A DNA stretch of 64,000 nt from Acidimicrobiales bacterium (GCA_028285495.1 JANQPB010000027.1:1-64000); one strand, 5' to 3'; shown: positions 15,059 through 25,105, counted from the stretch's first letter. Translations and numbers: made by a program. Notes: generated by a model not told the origin, from the letters alone.

Positions 15059-18000
15059 TCACATCGAGCGTCGCGTCCGCAGGGTGCGGCCCGTGGCCCG
15101 AAGGTCGGCCAGGTCGCGCTTGATGGTGCGCTCGCTCACCGACAGGGCGACGGCGAGGTCGGAGACCCGAGTCGAGGCGCCCTGGGCCTCCGCCTCGTCG
15201 ACCAGGCGGGTCAATCGGCGACGCCGGCGACGGGCCGCAGTGTCCTCGTCCCAGTCGATCGGCTCCGAGACCGTCCACGTCACATCGACGAGATCGGCTT
15301 GGCGGAGCGGACGACCGATCGGGGCCTCGGAGCGCGGTAGCGCAACCCGAACCGTCTTGGTGAAGTTCCGCTCGTACTGCTCGGCGATCTGCACGTGCTC
15401 GGGGATCGAGCTCCGCGCCCGGGCGGCCACGTCGGCCGGGAGGGCCTGGAGGCTGACCTCCTGGAGGTCGTTGGCCAGCCGGTACTGATCGGCGGCCTCT
15501 GCGGTCCGTCCGAGGTCTTCGAGCACCATGGCACACAGCCATGCGGTGACGTGGGCCAGGTCGTGGCCGGCCCGGTTGGTGGCGAGGGCCCGGTCGACGC
15601 TGGTCTCGGCGGTGCGGCGGTCGTCGTCGTCCATCGCCAGCCGGGCCCGATGGGCCAGCACGTTCGGCAGGATGCTGTCGAGCCCGTACCGGTCGCCGAG
15701 CTCGAGCACGCGGTCGAGGTGGTCGGCGGCCGAGCGGCGATCGTCCGCATCGCCATCGAGCTCGGCCAGCACCCGGCGCACGTCGACCTCGCCGGAGACG
15801 TCGCCGGTCGACGTGGTCCGGTCGAGCAGGCCGTTCAACCGGCGGCGGGCCAGCCGGCGCCGCCCGTGGCGGCGATCGATGCTCGACAGGGTGACCATCG
15901 CCCTCGCCTCGGTCGGCTCGTCGCCGACCGACCGGAAGTAGACCGCAGCAGACGAGGCGAGGCTGGCCGCCTCGGCGTCGTTGCCGAGCAGGCGGTGGTT
16001 GAGGTCGGCGAGGTTCGACTTCACGACGGCCTCGGCCCGCCCGTAGTCGAGCGACCCGAGGATCTCGTTCGCCCTGGCGTAGAGCTCGAGGGCCTGACCG
16101 CCGTGGCCCTGCGATGCGTGCAGCGCAGCCAGATTGACGAGGTTCGCCCCCTCGCCCCAGCGGTAGCCGATCGACTCGCTGAGGCTCAGGGCCTCGGCGA
16201 AGGAGCGCTCGGCCACGTCGTAGTTCCCGAGGCGGACCTCGGCGACGGCCAGGTAGTTGATCGCCTCGATCCTGGCCCGGGCGTCGCCGATGGCGTCCGC
16301 CTCCTCCGCCGCCCGCTCGAGGTGGACCTTGCCCTCGTCTGGTCGGAGCAGGTCGACCAGCGCCTTGCCCCGCGTCGTCTCGGCCCCGATGCGATCGGCC
16401 CCGCCGGCGGCCAGCCCGAGCGCCTCGTCCGCGGCCTCGAGCGTCCCCTCGAGATCGCCGGCCCGGTACCGGGCCAGGGCGATGACGTTGAGCAGCCCGG
16501 TGTAGGCCAGCCCGGCGTCGCGGGCCCGGGCGACCGCGGCCTCGGCCGTGCGGACCGCCTCGTCCGGCTCGTCGGTGTTGACCAGCAACCAGGCCTCGCG
16601 TTCCGCCAGCTCGATCTCGATCGTCAGGTCGAGGTCGAGCTCGCGGAGGCCCTTCAGCAACATCGCCTGCTCGGTTCGGCGGCCGAGCACATCGAGGGTG
16701 GCCTCGTAGACGAGGAGATCGGCGGCCCGGTCGGCCAGCCCGAGACCGAGCTCCTGGGCGGCGTCGTCGGCCTGGCCGAAGTGGTCGGCCGCCGTCCGGT
16801 AGGCGTTGACGGCGAGCGCCTCGCGGGCGGCGCCGAGGTGCCACCGGTGCGTTGCGGCCATGTCGTCTGCCAGTCTGGCGTGGTGGGCCAGCCGGGCCAG
16901 GGGCGGGTCGTCCAGGTCCTCGAGCGCCCGGTGGATCGCCCGGTGCAGCTGCCGTCGTCGGGCCACCGGCATCCCGTCGTAGACCATGCGCCTCGGTTGG
17001 TCGTGGGCGAAGCGGCAGCGCCCGTCGTCGCCGTCGACCACGAAACCGAGCGAGGTGGTGCGGGACAACGCCTCGACCGCCCGCACCCGCTCGAGGCCCG
17101 TGATCTCGGCCACCAGGGTCGGCGACACCGGTTCGGCCACCGCGGCCAGGATCTCGAGTGCCGTGCGGCCGTCGTCGTCGAGCGATGCCAGCCGGCTCTC
17201 CAGCGACCGGGTCACCACCGACGGCAGGCTCGGACCGGAGCCGTCGCCGTCGTCGACGGGGGCGAGGATCGACGACGGGTCCCTGGCCGACTCGAGCGCG
17301 TGCAGCGGGTTGCCGCCGGTCAGGTCGGCGACCTGGCTCAGCACCGGTTCGGGCAGCGCCCCCGGACCGAGGTGGGAGGCCACGAGCTCCCGCACCTCGG
17401 ACGGGTTCAGCGGCCCGAGCATGAGCCGGCTGGCGAACGAGTAGGCCTCGAGCCGACCGATCCCGGTCCACACGGCGTCGGTCTGCTCGGCCTCGAAGCG
17501 CCGATAGCTCAGGCAGAGCAGCACGCCGCTGCGAGCCAGCCGGCCGCCGAGCTGCACGAGCACCTGCATCGAGTCCTCGTCGCTCCAGTGCACGTCCTCG
17601 AGCACGATGAGCGTCGGACCGAGCCCGCCCTGGGCCAGGATGACGCGGGCCAGGGCCTCGCTCATCCGCGTCGGCTCTTCGTTGGGGCGAAGCGGCTGAC
17701 TCGGCACCAGCCCGCCGGTCAGCCGCGAGATGCCGGGGAGCACCTCGGACGCCTTCTGCAGCCAGACCGACTCGACGACCTCGGCCAGGTGCTCACCCCG
17801 GAGCCCGGCGACGGCCGGTTCGAGCACCTCGGTGAGCGCCTGGTACGGCTGCATGCGACTGAGCTCGGTGTGGCCGGCGTGCACCACCCGGACGCCGCGC
17901 CAGTCGGCGGCCTCCATCAGCTCACGGATCAGGCGGGTCTTGCCGATCCCGGGGTCGCCCTCGACCAGGATCGCCCCACCCTGGCCGCTCAGCAGCTCGT

Positions 18001-18871
18001 CGACCCGGCCGAGCATCACCGCCATCTCCTGCCGGCGGCCGACGAGGGCGCCGCCCTCGGTCCGGTCGGTCCGGTAGGCAGCGGCGGTCGTCGGGGCGTC
18101 GGAGCGGATCCGCTCGAGGAGCTCGAGCGTCTCGGCCGACGGCTCGACGCCGAGCTCCAGTTGCAGCTCGCGGCGGCAGATCTCGAACTGGCGCTCGGCC
18201 GCCGGGGCCTGGTCGAGGAGTGCATGGAGCCGCATCACCTCCCGGTGCAGGTCTTCGCGCAGCGGTTCCTGCTCGACGAGGATGTGGGCGAACTGGAGCG
18301 CGATCTCGTGCTGGGAGCGCGACTTGTAGAGGTCGATCAGGTGTGAGAGGGCGGTGTGGTAGCGCTCGCGGATCCGGTTGCGCTCCGGCTCGATCCACTC
18401 GTGGTAATGGCCGGCGAGGAAGTCGCCGGGGTAGGACGTGACGACGTCGGCCAACCGGTCGGTCAGCACGCCCCGGACCTGCCGGCTGCGCAGCTCGCGC
18501 TCGAAGTCGATCAGCTTGGCCTCGAACTCCTCGGCATCGACCTCGATCCGGCCGGGACTGGCGAACTGGATCGAGCTCGAGGTGACCGTCAACAGGTCGG
18601 GCAGGCCGGCCTCGCCCAGCCCGCGCTTGATCTGCCAGAGGCAGTTGCTGAGCCGCTTCCTGGCCCGGTCCTCGGAGAACTCCGACCAGAATCGGCCGGC
18701 CAGCAGGTCGCGGGTCTGGGGTCGGTGACGGTGGACGATGAGGTACGCCAGCAGCGAGACGGCCTGCGGCGGGAACGAGGAGACCTCGTTCCGGCCAACG
18801 CGGAGACTGAAGCCGCCGAGCAGCCGGACCGAGGTGGTTTCGGTCGGCACCCCCTCAACAGTAATCAACAA
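15059..18871 (-). CDS. SARP/BTAD transcriptional regulator with AAA ATPase, TPR repeats and C-terminal HTH
   Basis: This 1270-residue regulator opens with an OmpR-like DNA-binding domain (VRLLGGFSLRVG, RFWSEFSEDRARKRLSNCLWQIKR) followed by the bacterial transcriptional activation domain (to about residue 255, ending ELQLELGVEPSAET). A STAND-type ATPase follows with Walker A GDPGIGKT at 305-312 and VLEDVHWSDEDS. The middle and C-terminal halves are TPR-like helices. The last 60 residues form a second helix-turn-helix, VSDLAVALSVSERTIKRDLADL, which is unusual for this class. TTG 18871 is the first possible start; GTG 18850 eight codons in is an alternative. Such proteins usually activate specialised metabolism genes, but no cluster is visible next to it. 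Confidence 0.85.
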   Translation of the reverse strand: MLITVEGVPTETTSVRLLGGFSLRVGRNEVSSFPPQAVSLLAYLIVHRHRPQTRDLLAGRFWSEFSEDRARKRLSNCLWQIKRGLGEAGLPDLLTVTSSSIQFASPGRIEVDAEEFEAKLIDFERELRSRQVRGVLTDRLADVVTSYPGDFLAGHYHEWIEPERNRIRERYHTALSHLIDLYKSRSQHEIALQFAHILVEQEPLREDLHREVMRLHALLDQAPAAERQFEICRRELQLELGVEPSAETLELLERIRSDAPTTAAAYRTDRTEGGALVGRRQEMAVMLGRVDELLSGQGGAILVEGDPGIGKTRLIRELMEAADWRGVRVVHAGHTELSRMQPYQALTEVLEPAVAGLRGEHLAEVVESVWLQKASEVLPGISRLTGGLVPSQPLRPNEEPTRMSEALARVILAQGGLGPTLIVLEDVHWSDEDSMQVLVQLGGRLARSGVLLCLSYRRFEAEQTDAVWTGIGRLEAYSFASRLMLGPLNPSEVRELVASHLGPGALPEPVLSQVADLTGGNPLHALESARDPSSILAPVDDGDGSGPSLPSVVTRSLESRLASLDDDGRTALEILAAVAEPVSPTLVAEITGLERVRAVEALSRTTSLGFVVDGDDGRCRFAHDQPRRMVYDGMPVARRRQLHRAIHRALEDLDDPPLARLAHHARLADDMAATHRWHLGAAREALAVNAYRTAADHFGQADDAAQELGLGLADRAADLLVYEATLDVLGRRTEQAMLLKGLRELDLDLTIEIELAEREAWLLVNTDEPDEAVRTAEAAVARARDAGLAYTGLLNVIALARYRAGDLEGTLEAADEALGLAAGGADRIGAETTRGKALVDLLRPDEGKVHLERAAEEADAIGDARARIEAINYLAVAEVRLGNYDVAERSFAEALSLSESIGYRWGEGANLVNLAALHASQGHGGQALELYARANEILGSLDYGRAEAVVKSNLADLNHRLLGNDAEAASLASSAAVYFRSVGDEPTEARAMVTLSSIDRRHGRRRLARRRLNGLLDRTTSTGDVSGEVDVRRVLAELDGDADDRRSAADHLDRVLELGDRYGLDSILPNVLAHRARLAMDDDDRRTAETSVDRALATNRAGHDLAHVTAWLCAMVLEDLGRTAEAADQYRLANDLQEVSLQALPADVAARARSSIPEHVQIAEQYERNFTKTVRVALPRSEAPIGRPLRQADLVDVTWTVSEPIDWDEDTAARRRRRRLTRLVDEAEAQGASTRVSDLAVALSVSERTIKRDLADLRATGRTLRTRRSM

Positions 18872-18946
18872 CGAGCGACCGCGACATCGTCGGGCCGCCG
18901 ATCACCGGTTTGCATGGCCGTCGCCGGCCGACCGATGGGTACCGGC

Positions 18947-18988
18947 CCGAAGGCGAACTCGGGGTCCCGGTGCTCCGCACCGGGACAC
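18947..18988. repeat. dispersed hairpin repeat, copy B
   Basis: This 42-bp sequence is identical to 19047-19088. It contains the perfect stem TCCCGGTGC-TCC-GCACCGGGA. It stands alone between the SARP gene and msrA, exactly 100 bp from its twin. Confidence 0.85.
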
Positions 18989-19046
18989 CCAGACCCGCGC
19001 CACCACACCGACCTCCAGCACACACCGCCACAGCCGACGACGTTCG

Positions 19047-19088
19047 CCGAAGGCGAACTCGGGGTCCCGGTGCTCCGCACCGGGACAC
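19047..19088. repeat. dispersed hairpin repeat, copy A, at the msrA stop
   Basis: Identical to 18947-18988. Here it starts at the msrA stop codon on the minus strand, giving the stem GTCCCGGTGC-GGA-GCACCGGGAC, then a second small hairpin GTTCGCC-TTC-GGCGAAC. It probably acts as the msrA terminator. Confidence 0.85.
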
Positions 19089-19739
19089 TCAGGCCGGCGC
19101 GCCCTGGTACGGAACCTGGCAGAACCCGTGGTTGCAGTAGCCGCGGGGGTTCTTGGCCAGGTACTGCTGGTGGTAGTCCTCGGCGTAGTAGAAGCCGGTC
19201 GACGGGGCGATCTCGGTGGTGATCTCGCCGAAGCCGCCGGCCGTCAGGTCGGCCTGGTAGGCATCGAAGCTCGCCTTCGCCGCCGCCAGTTGCTCGTCGG
19301 TGGTGGTGTAGATCGCCGAGCGGTACTGGGTGCCGATGTCGTTTCCCTGACCCATGTACTGGGTCGGGTCGTGGTTCTCCCAGAAGATCTTGAACAGCTG
19401 GGCGAGCTCGACCTCGGCCGGGTCGTACACCACGAGCACGGCCTCGGTGTGGCCGGTCATCCCGGTGCACGTCTCTTCGTAGGTCGGGTTCGGGGTGGTG
19501 CCGCCGGCGTAGATCGCGGCGGTGGTGTAGACGCCGGACTGTTCCCAGAAGAGGCGCTCGGCCCCCCAGAAGCAGCCCATGCCGAACAGGATCGTCTCCA
19601 TGCCCTCGGGGAACGGGCCGACGAGCGGCTTGCCGTTCACGTAGTGGGTTGCCGGCACCGGCACCGGGGTGTCGCGCCCTGGCAGCGTGTCCTCCGGTGC
19701 GGGGACCTGGAGGTTGCGAGGATCGATGCGTCGGAACAT
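19089..19739 (-). CDS. msrA: peptide-methionine (S)-S-oxide reductase
   Basis: This 216-residue MsrA has the catalytic GCFWGAER motif near residue 55, the conserved [23 protein letters not shown] and the [21 protein letters not shown] segment. It repairs oxidised methionine, reducing the S-sulfoxide. The C-terminal NHGFCQVPY supplies a recycling cysteine beside YCN. The first 45 residues, with a Val/Pro-rich stretch, extend the usual core but lack a signal peptide. TAGACT 6 bases before ATG 19739 supports this start and a leaderless transcript. A hairpin repeat follows the stop immediately. Confidence 0.95.
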   Translation of the reverse strand: MFRRIDPRNLQVPAPEDTLPGRDTPVPVPATHYVNGKPLVGPFPEGMETILFGMGCFWGAERLFWEQSGVYTTAAIYAGGTTPNPTYEETCTGMTGHTEAVLVVYDPAEVELAQLFKIFWENHDPTQYMGQGNDIGTQYRSAIYTTTDEQLAAAKASFDAYQADLTAGGFGEITTEIAPSTGFYYAEDYHQQYLAKNPRGYCNHGFCQVPYQGAPA

Positions 19740-19745
19740 GATCCC

Positions 19746-19751
19746 AGTCTA
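19746..19751 (-). promoter_or_regulatory. -10 hexamer TAGACT, leaderless msrA
   Basis: On the minus strand TAGACT ends 6 bases before ATG 19739, placing the expected transcription start at the start codon. Confidence 0.6.
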
Positions 19752-19816
19752 CCGGCGGCCACCAACCCGGCCCGAACCGCGCCGTCCGGGCGCGGCTCTC
19801 CCCCGGGTCGGTCGCA

Positions 19817-22780
19817 TCAGGTCTCGGCCGAGACCTGACTCGACGTCGGGCCGCCCTGTCCCCCGAGCAGTTCCTGGGCCGCCTGCAGGGCGGCACGGCC
19901 CCTGGCCCGCAGCTCGGCCGCCTCCTCCTCGAGACCGTTGCGCTCGGCCCGGTCGGCCTCCTCGAAGAAGCCGTCGGCCTCGGCGATCAGCTCGACGACC
20001 GACAGGCCGGACGGATCGAACGGGGTGTCGGTGTCGGTGCCCTCGTCGGTGGTCGCACCGCCGTCGGTGGCCGCGCCGTCTTCGGCCGCTGCCGCGTCGT
20101 CGGTGGTGGCGTCGGTCGCCGTCGAGGCGGCGGACGGCGCTCCGACGATCCCCTGGATGGCCTCGTCGATGCTGCGACCCATGAAGATCCGGTTGTCGTT
20201 GACGGCGATCACCCGTTGGAGCTCGGGCACCGCGGTGGCGCTGTTCGATTCGACGTAGACCGGTCGCACGTAGACGATCGTGTCGTCGAGCAGCACGACG
20301 CTCATCTCGCCGAACTCGACCCGCGCCCCCGCCTTCTCCCGGATGAACTCGGTGAGGTCCTCGCTCTTGCGGATCTCGGAGTGCACGAGGTTGGGCGCCG
20401 CGACCACACCGCCGGGCAGCCGGACCATCACGAGCTGTCCGTAGTTCTCGGGATCGGACCGGGCCATCATGATGCCGGTCAGCTCAGGACGCTCGGTACT
20501 GGACCCGCCGGACCCGCCCCGCGGCACGAAGGCCCGCTGGAGCACGAACTCCGACTCGTCCTCGCCCGGGACGCGGGCCATGAGGTACTGAGGCCGCATC
20601 GAACCGGCCGCCGCAGCGTCGATCTCCTGCTCGCCGGCCTCGATCCGGGGCTGGGTGGCCACCGACCAGGCCAGTGCGCCCTCGATGAACTGCCTGGCGT
20701 TGCCGACGACGTAGCTCGACCACATGTCGGTCTGGACCGTGAAGATGTCCTCGGGGTAGCGCAGGTGCTCCCGGAGCGAGTCGGGGATCTCGTCACCGGA
20801 CGTGAACAGGTCAGGGAAGGCCTCCGACCAGGCGGCGATCACGGGATCGTCCTCGTCGATCACGTACATGGTGACCTCGCCGTTGTAGGCGTCGACGACG
20901 GCCTTCACCGAGTTGCGGACGTAGTTGTAGCCACCGCCGAGCTGGCCACCGACACCGGTCTGGACCGACTGCGAGTAGGGGAAGTCGGAGGTGGTGGTGT
21001 AGGCGTCGATCACCCAGAAGACCCCACCGTCGACCAGCACCGGATACGGGTTCTGGTCGAAGCGGAGGAACGGGGCGAGTAGGCGGACCCGATCCTCGAT
21101 GTCGCGGTTGTAGATCACCCGGCTGTCGTCGATCACGTTGCGGGAGATCAGGGGGTCTGGCTCGCGGAACCGCAGCGAGAAGGCGAGCCGGCGGGTCAGC
21201 GACCCCATTGGCACGCCGCCCTCGCCGGTGTAGCGGTACTCGACGGACTCGTTGGTCGCCGTCTGGAAGTCGAGCTCGTCGCGTTGGGCGGCCACGATGG
21301 CGTACCCGCCGAAGTCCTCGCCGTAGTAGATGCGCGGCTGGTCGAGGGACAGGTCGAGATCGTCCTCGATGTCGACGTCGCCCTGCTCGACGTTGCCGAG
21401 GCCGCTGATCAGGAAGTCGAGCGCCCTCGACTCGCCGAGGACGGGCCCGGAGTCGTAGGCCTTGGCCATCGCCACGCCGTTGCCGTGGGTGAAGATGACG
21501 TGCTCGCGCTCCCACGACTCGTCGATGGCGCCGTCGTTGAGTCCACGGACGGAGAGGACGACGGGTCTGGTCTCGCCACCGATCTCGTAGCGGTCGACGT
21601 CGAGGGTCGGGGAGAACTGGTAGAACTGCCTGGCCGCCTCGTTGCGGGTGACCTCCTCGCTGGCGAGGTCGGGGTCGACCACCGGCACGTTGTTGAGCAC
21701 GTCGGCGTACTCGGTGACCTCTTCGGCGTTCAGGCCCCGCTCGTAGTCGAACTGGACCGATTGCACGCTGCTCTCGTCGAGCCCGTAGGCGAAGCGAGTC
21801 GCCTCGATGTTGCGCTCGACGAACTCGGCCTCCCGCTCCGACTGCTCGGGCTCGATCCGGATGCGCTGGTAGGCGAGCGGGAAGATCCCGCCGATGACGA
21901 AGTGGCTGACCAGCCAGATGCCGATGGCGACCGCAGGCAGGCCCCAACCGGCCCGGCGCACGTTGGCGACGAACAGGGCGGCGCAGAACAGCGAGATCAG
22001 GGCCAGCAGCTCGAGGGCGGGGAGCTGGATGTTAACGTCGGTGGCCAGGGCGCCGTCGTAGGCGCCGCGGGTCGAGGTGACCAGGTGGAAGCGATCGATG
22101 TAGTAGGCGGCGGCCCGGAGGAGCGCGAGCACGGCCAGGAGGATGGAGATGTGGAACTTGGCCGCCGGCGTGACCCGCTCGCTCGACGCGGCCGCAGCGC
22201 GGATGCCGCCGTTGAGGTAGTGGGCGACGGCCACCACGATCAGGGTGAGGACGAGGGCGGCAAAGAACCAGTCGACGACGAAGGTCCAGAACGGGAGCCG
22301 GAAGACGTAGAAGCCGACGTCGCGGCCGAACTGGGGATCGGTGATGCCGAAGTCGCCGCCGTTGCGGAACAGCAGCCACGTCTGCCACTGGGCCGACGTG
22401 TTGGCCCCGGCGATCAGGCCGAACAGGGCGGCGACCCCGAAGCGCACCTTGCCGGCGTGCGTTCCGACGACGGCGTGGTAGCGCTCGACCAGGTCCTCCT
22501 CGGGTGAGTCTGGCCGGAACTCGGGTTTGATCCGGTCGGCGAGGAAGAGGTTGCCCCAGAGCAGGGCGAAGAACAGCAGCGAGAACACCGCGGCCAGGAG
22601 CAGGCGGGTTCCGAGGGTGGTGGTCCAGACCTGCCCGAATCCGAGATTGTCGTACCACAGCCAGTCGGTGTAGAAGCTGGCCACGCCGTTCGCAGACAGG
22701 AACAGCACGAACAGCGCCGCAACCACGACCAGGGCCACGATTCGGAGGCGGGAGGTCCTCGGGGTCCGGAGGGTTCGCAT
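19817..22780 (-). CDS. UPF0182 family integral membrane protein
   Basis: This 987-residue protein is a full-length member of the UPF0182 family, widespread in actinobacteria and cyanobacteria. It has about seven helices in residues 10-310, including the N-terminal RLRIVALVVVAALFVLFLSA and the family's conserved FYTDWLWYDNLGFGQVWTT just after it. A large extracytoplasmic domain follows, then an acidic low-complexity C-terminal tail rich in Thr/Asp/Glu (after about residue 880). The function is unknown. It is followed by the msrA gene on the same strand (77-bp gap) and preceded by the DivIVA protein gene (75 bp). Confidence 0.92.
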   Translation of the reverse strand: MRTLRTPRTSRLRIVALVVVAALFVLFLSANGVASFYTDWLWYDNLGFGQVWTTTLGTRLLLAAVFSLLFFALLWGNLFLADRIKPEFRPDSPEEDLVERYHAVVGTHAGKVRFGVAALFGLIAGANTSAQWQTWLLFRNGGDFGITDPQFGRDVGFYVFRLPFWTFVVDWFFAALVLTLIVVAVAHYLNGGIRAAAASSERVTPAAKFHISILLAVLALLRAAAYYIDRFHLVTSTRGAYDGALATDVNIQLPALELLALISLFCAALFVANVRRAGWGLPAVAIGIWLVSHFVIGGIFPLAYQRIRIEPEQSEREAEFVERNIEATRFAYGLDESSVQSVQFDYERGLNAEEVTEYADVLNNVPVVDPDLASEEVTRNEAARQFYQFSPTLDVDRYEIGGETRPVVLSVRGLNDGAIDESWEREHVIFTHGNGVAMAKAYDSGPVLGESRALDFLISGLGNVEQGDVDIEDDLDLSLDQPRIYYGEDFGGYAIVAAQRDELDFQTATNESVEYRYTGEGGVPMGSLTRRLAFSLRFREPDPLISRNVIDDSRVIYNRDIEDRVRLLAPFLRFDQNPYPVLVDGGVFWVIDAYTTTSDFPYSQSVQTGVGGQLGGGYNYVRNSVKAVVDAYNGEVTMYVIDEDDPVIAAWSEAFPDLFTSGDEIPDSLREHLRYPEDIFTVQTDMWSSYVVGNARQFIEGALAWSVATQPRIEAGEQEIDAAAAGSMRPQYLMARVPGEDESEFVLQRAFVPRGGSGGSSTERPELTGIMMARSDPENYGQLVMVRLPGGVVAAPNLVHSEIRKSEDLTEFIREKAGARVEFGEMSVVLLDDTIVYVRPVYVESNSATAVPELQRVIAVNDNRIFMGRSIDEAIQGIVGAPSAASTATDATTDDAAAAEDGAATDGGATTDEGTDTDTPFDPSGLSVVELIAEADGFFEEADRAERNGLEEEAAELRARGRAALQAAQELLGGQGGPTSSQVSAET

Positions 22781-22855
22781 CTCGCTATGAATCGTACCGC
22801 CGCCGACCCCGCTGGCGTGGGTCGGGCGCCGGGAACGACGCTCAGCGGCCGGTGG

Positions 22856-25099
22856 TCACGGGCCGACGACCAGGCAGCGGCAGCCGGGCAGCGACAGCGG
22901 CCTGACGTGGCCGCTCGGGAACGGCTCGCCCTTGACGAGCCCGGTCCGGTCGCGGTTGACCTCGCACACGGGGTCGGGATCGGTGCGGGGGTCGACGTGC
23001 CACACGACGGGGGCGCCGTCGTCGATCGAGTCGTAGAGGCCGACGGCGAACGCCTCGTTGAGGGCGTCGGTGACGAGATCGGGGAGGCCGAGGTTGCGGA
23101 AGTCGCGGTAGCCGGAGCGGATCGGTTCGAGGATCCGCTCGCGGTCGCGGTGGTCGGCCTCGACGATGGCCTGGCTCGTCGGGGTCCTGACCCGGTCGAC
23201 GACGTAGGCGGCCAGCTGGTCGACGAGGTTGTCGAGCGAGGCCGGCGCCGGCTGGTCGAGGCCGCCGGCCCGAGCCCCGGCGGCGGCGATGTCGGACAGG
23301 CCGCGGCGGAGCGGACCGAGGTAGTGCTCGATCTGCTCGTCGACCGGCCGGAGCTCGTCGACGGTGATGTCGCCCCTTCCCTGCCGCAGCCGGTCGAGCA
23401 CGTCGCTCTGGTCGTCGTTGAGGGCCCGGCGGAGCTGGCGCTTGAGGTTGGCCCCGGCCCGGGTCACCGCCACGTCGCGGGCGGAGAACCAGGCCGGCAG
23501 CTTGCCGGACGGTGGCTGGTCGAGCAGCAGGTCACCCTGGGTCCGACTGCTGCCGCGGCCATCGAGCCGTCCGGCGACGGTGGTCACGATGTCGGTCGGG
23601 TCGGTCGGCTCGTCGACGAGGACGCCGACCGCGCTCGTGCCGTCGGCGTGGCTGGTCGACCCGGGAGCGTCGTCGCCGGCTCGGCCGCGGTGGTGCCCGT
23701 TCGCGTGACCGTTGCCCGCCGCCGCAGTGTCGCCGTCGTCGAGCACGATGGTGCTGAACCCCTCGACCAGCGAGAGCGACGATCCGTCGGGCGGCACCGC
23801 GTTGAGCTGGTCGTCGGACTCGGGACCGTCGAGGTCGACGTCGCGCAGGTCGATCAGCTCGTCGTCGTCGAGCGCCGACAGGCGATCGGGCTCCGCGTCG
23901 AGGCCGAGCTCGAGCTCCAGCTCGGTGAGCTCGGGGTCGTCGTCGGCCGCGGTCGCCCGGTCGAGGGAGTCGATGTCGAACACGCCGGCCGATTCGGGGG
24001 CGTCGACCGGGGCATCGGTCACGTCCGATCCGGTGTCGAGCACCTCGGGGTCGACGGCGGGCAGCTCCTCGGTCGGTTCGTCGACCGTCGATCGGCGAGG
24101 GCCGGGGTCGGTCGGCGCCCGCTCGGCGACCTCGGTCGGCGCGATGCCGGCGGTCCCGGCGTCCAGGCGATCGATCAGCCTGGCCACCTCGTCGCCATCG
24201 ACCTCGACCGCGGCGCCGTCGCTGCGCTCGTTCCCCTCGGAGGTGGCGCCGGCCAAGTCGTCGCCGAGGTCGTCGAGCTCCGACCGGGCCACGGCGAGCG
24301 ACAGCGCCAGGCGGTCCCGTGCCTCGACGAGGCGGTCGACGTCGGCCTGGGCGGCCCGCCGGTCGGCGACCAGCTCGGCCACCACCTGGTGACGAAGCGC
24401 CTCGGCGTCGGCCACGATCTGGCGGGCCCGCTCCTGGGCCCCGGTCTGCTCGGCCTCGGCCTGGCGCTCGGCGTCGGCCAGGATCCTGGCCGACTCCTCG
24501 GCGACGGCCGCCCGGTGCTCCTCGGCCTCGGTGGTGATCCGGTCGGCCGATCGCTCGGCCTGCTCGGTGAGCTCGTCGATCGCGGCCTCGGCCTCGGCCT
24601 GCCGGTCGGCGACGAGGCGCTTGGCCTGGCGACGGGCCTCGGTCAGCTCCTTCTTCGACTCGTTCTTGAGCGTGGCCGCCTGGTTCTCGGCCCGCTTGAG
24701 GATGTCGGCCGCCGCCGACCTGGCGGACTCGAGCACCCGGGCCGTCTCCTGCCCGAGCAGCTCGATGGCCCGGTGCTCGTCGAACTCGACCGCCTCGGAC
24801 CGTTGCCGCGACCCCTGATCGGCCTCGTCGACCGAGCGCTGGACCAGCTCGGTCTCCAGCTCCCGGATCTCGTCCTGGAGGGCGGCGACCTCACCCTCCA
24901 GCTCCTCGATCCGGTCGTCGTCGGCTTCCCTGGTCTCGAGCGCGTCGAGATCGTCGAAGGCCTGATGGTGCTCGAGGGCGGCGGCCAGTCGGCTCAGATA
25001 GCGGCGGACGGCGTCCTGGTCGTAGCCCCGGAAGGCCGTCGGGAACACCGTTCGGGCGATTTCGGTCGGAGCGAACTCGTGATCACTCTGCAGGGCCAT
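22856..25099 (-). CDS. DivIVA-domain coiled-coil protein with phage MuF-like C-terminal tail
   Basis: This 747-residue protein begins with a DivIVA-like domain (EIARTVFPTAFRGYDQDAVRRYL, residues 13-35), followed by a long Glu/Arg/Ala coiled coil to about residue 265 and an acidic, low-complexity linker (about 290-490). The last 230 residues are globular and end with the Cys motif seen in phage head-morphogenesis MuF/gp7 proteins: VWHVDPRTDPDPVC (C712), GEPFPSGHVRPLSLPGCRC (C740, C742). DivIVA domains usually localise proteins to curved membrane or poles; MuF tails are packaging or toxin-delivery adaptors. Their combination in one protein is unusual. TAGCAT 6 bases before the ATG supports the start. 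The functional reading is inference. Confidence 0.75.
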   Translation of the reverse strand: MALQSDHEFAPTEIARTVFPTAFRGYDQDAVRRYLSRLAAALEHHQAFDDLDALETREADDDRIEELEGEVAALQDEIRELETELVQRSVDEADQGSRQRSEAVEFDEHRAIELLGQETARVLESARSAAADILKRAENQAATLKNESKKELTEARRQAKRLVADRQAEAEAAIDELTEQAERSADRITTEAEEHRAAVAEESARILADAERQAEAEQTGAQERARQIVADAEALRHQVVAELVADRRAAQADVDRLVEARDRLALSLAVARSELDDLGDDLAGATSEGNERSDGAAVEVDGDEVARLIDRLDAGTAGIAPTEVAERAPTDPGPRRSTVDEPTEELPAVDPEVLDTGSDVTDAPVDAPESAGVFDIDSLDRATAADDDPELTELELELGLDAEPDRLSALDDDELIDLRDVDLDGPESDDQLNAVPPDGSSLSLVEGFSTIVLDDGDTAAAGNGHANGHHRGRAGDDAPGSTSHADGTSAVGVLVDEPTDPTDIVTTVAGRLDGRGSSRTQGDLLLDQPPSGKLPAWFSARDVAVTRAGANLKRQLRRALNDDQSDVLDRLRQGRGDITVDELRPVDEQIEHYLGPLRRGLSDIAAAGARAGGLDQPAPASLDNLVDQLAAYVVDRVRTPTSQAIVEADHRDRERILEPIRSGYRDFRNLGLPDLVTDALNEAFAVGLYDSIDDGAPVVWHVDPRTDPDPVCEVNRDRTGLVKGEPFPSGHVRPLSLPGCRCLVVGP

Positions 25100-25105
25100 G
25101 ACCGA

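Noticed and set aside
15395-18346. 983-codon open frame on the plus strand
   Set aside because: It is antisense to the SARP-AAA regulator, has the Gly/Arg/Val composition typical of GC-rich shadow frames, and shows no domain.
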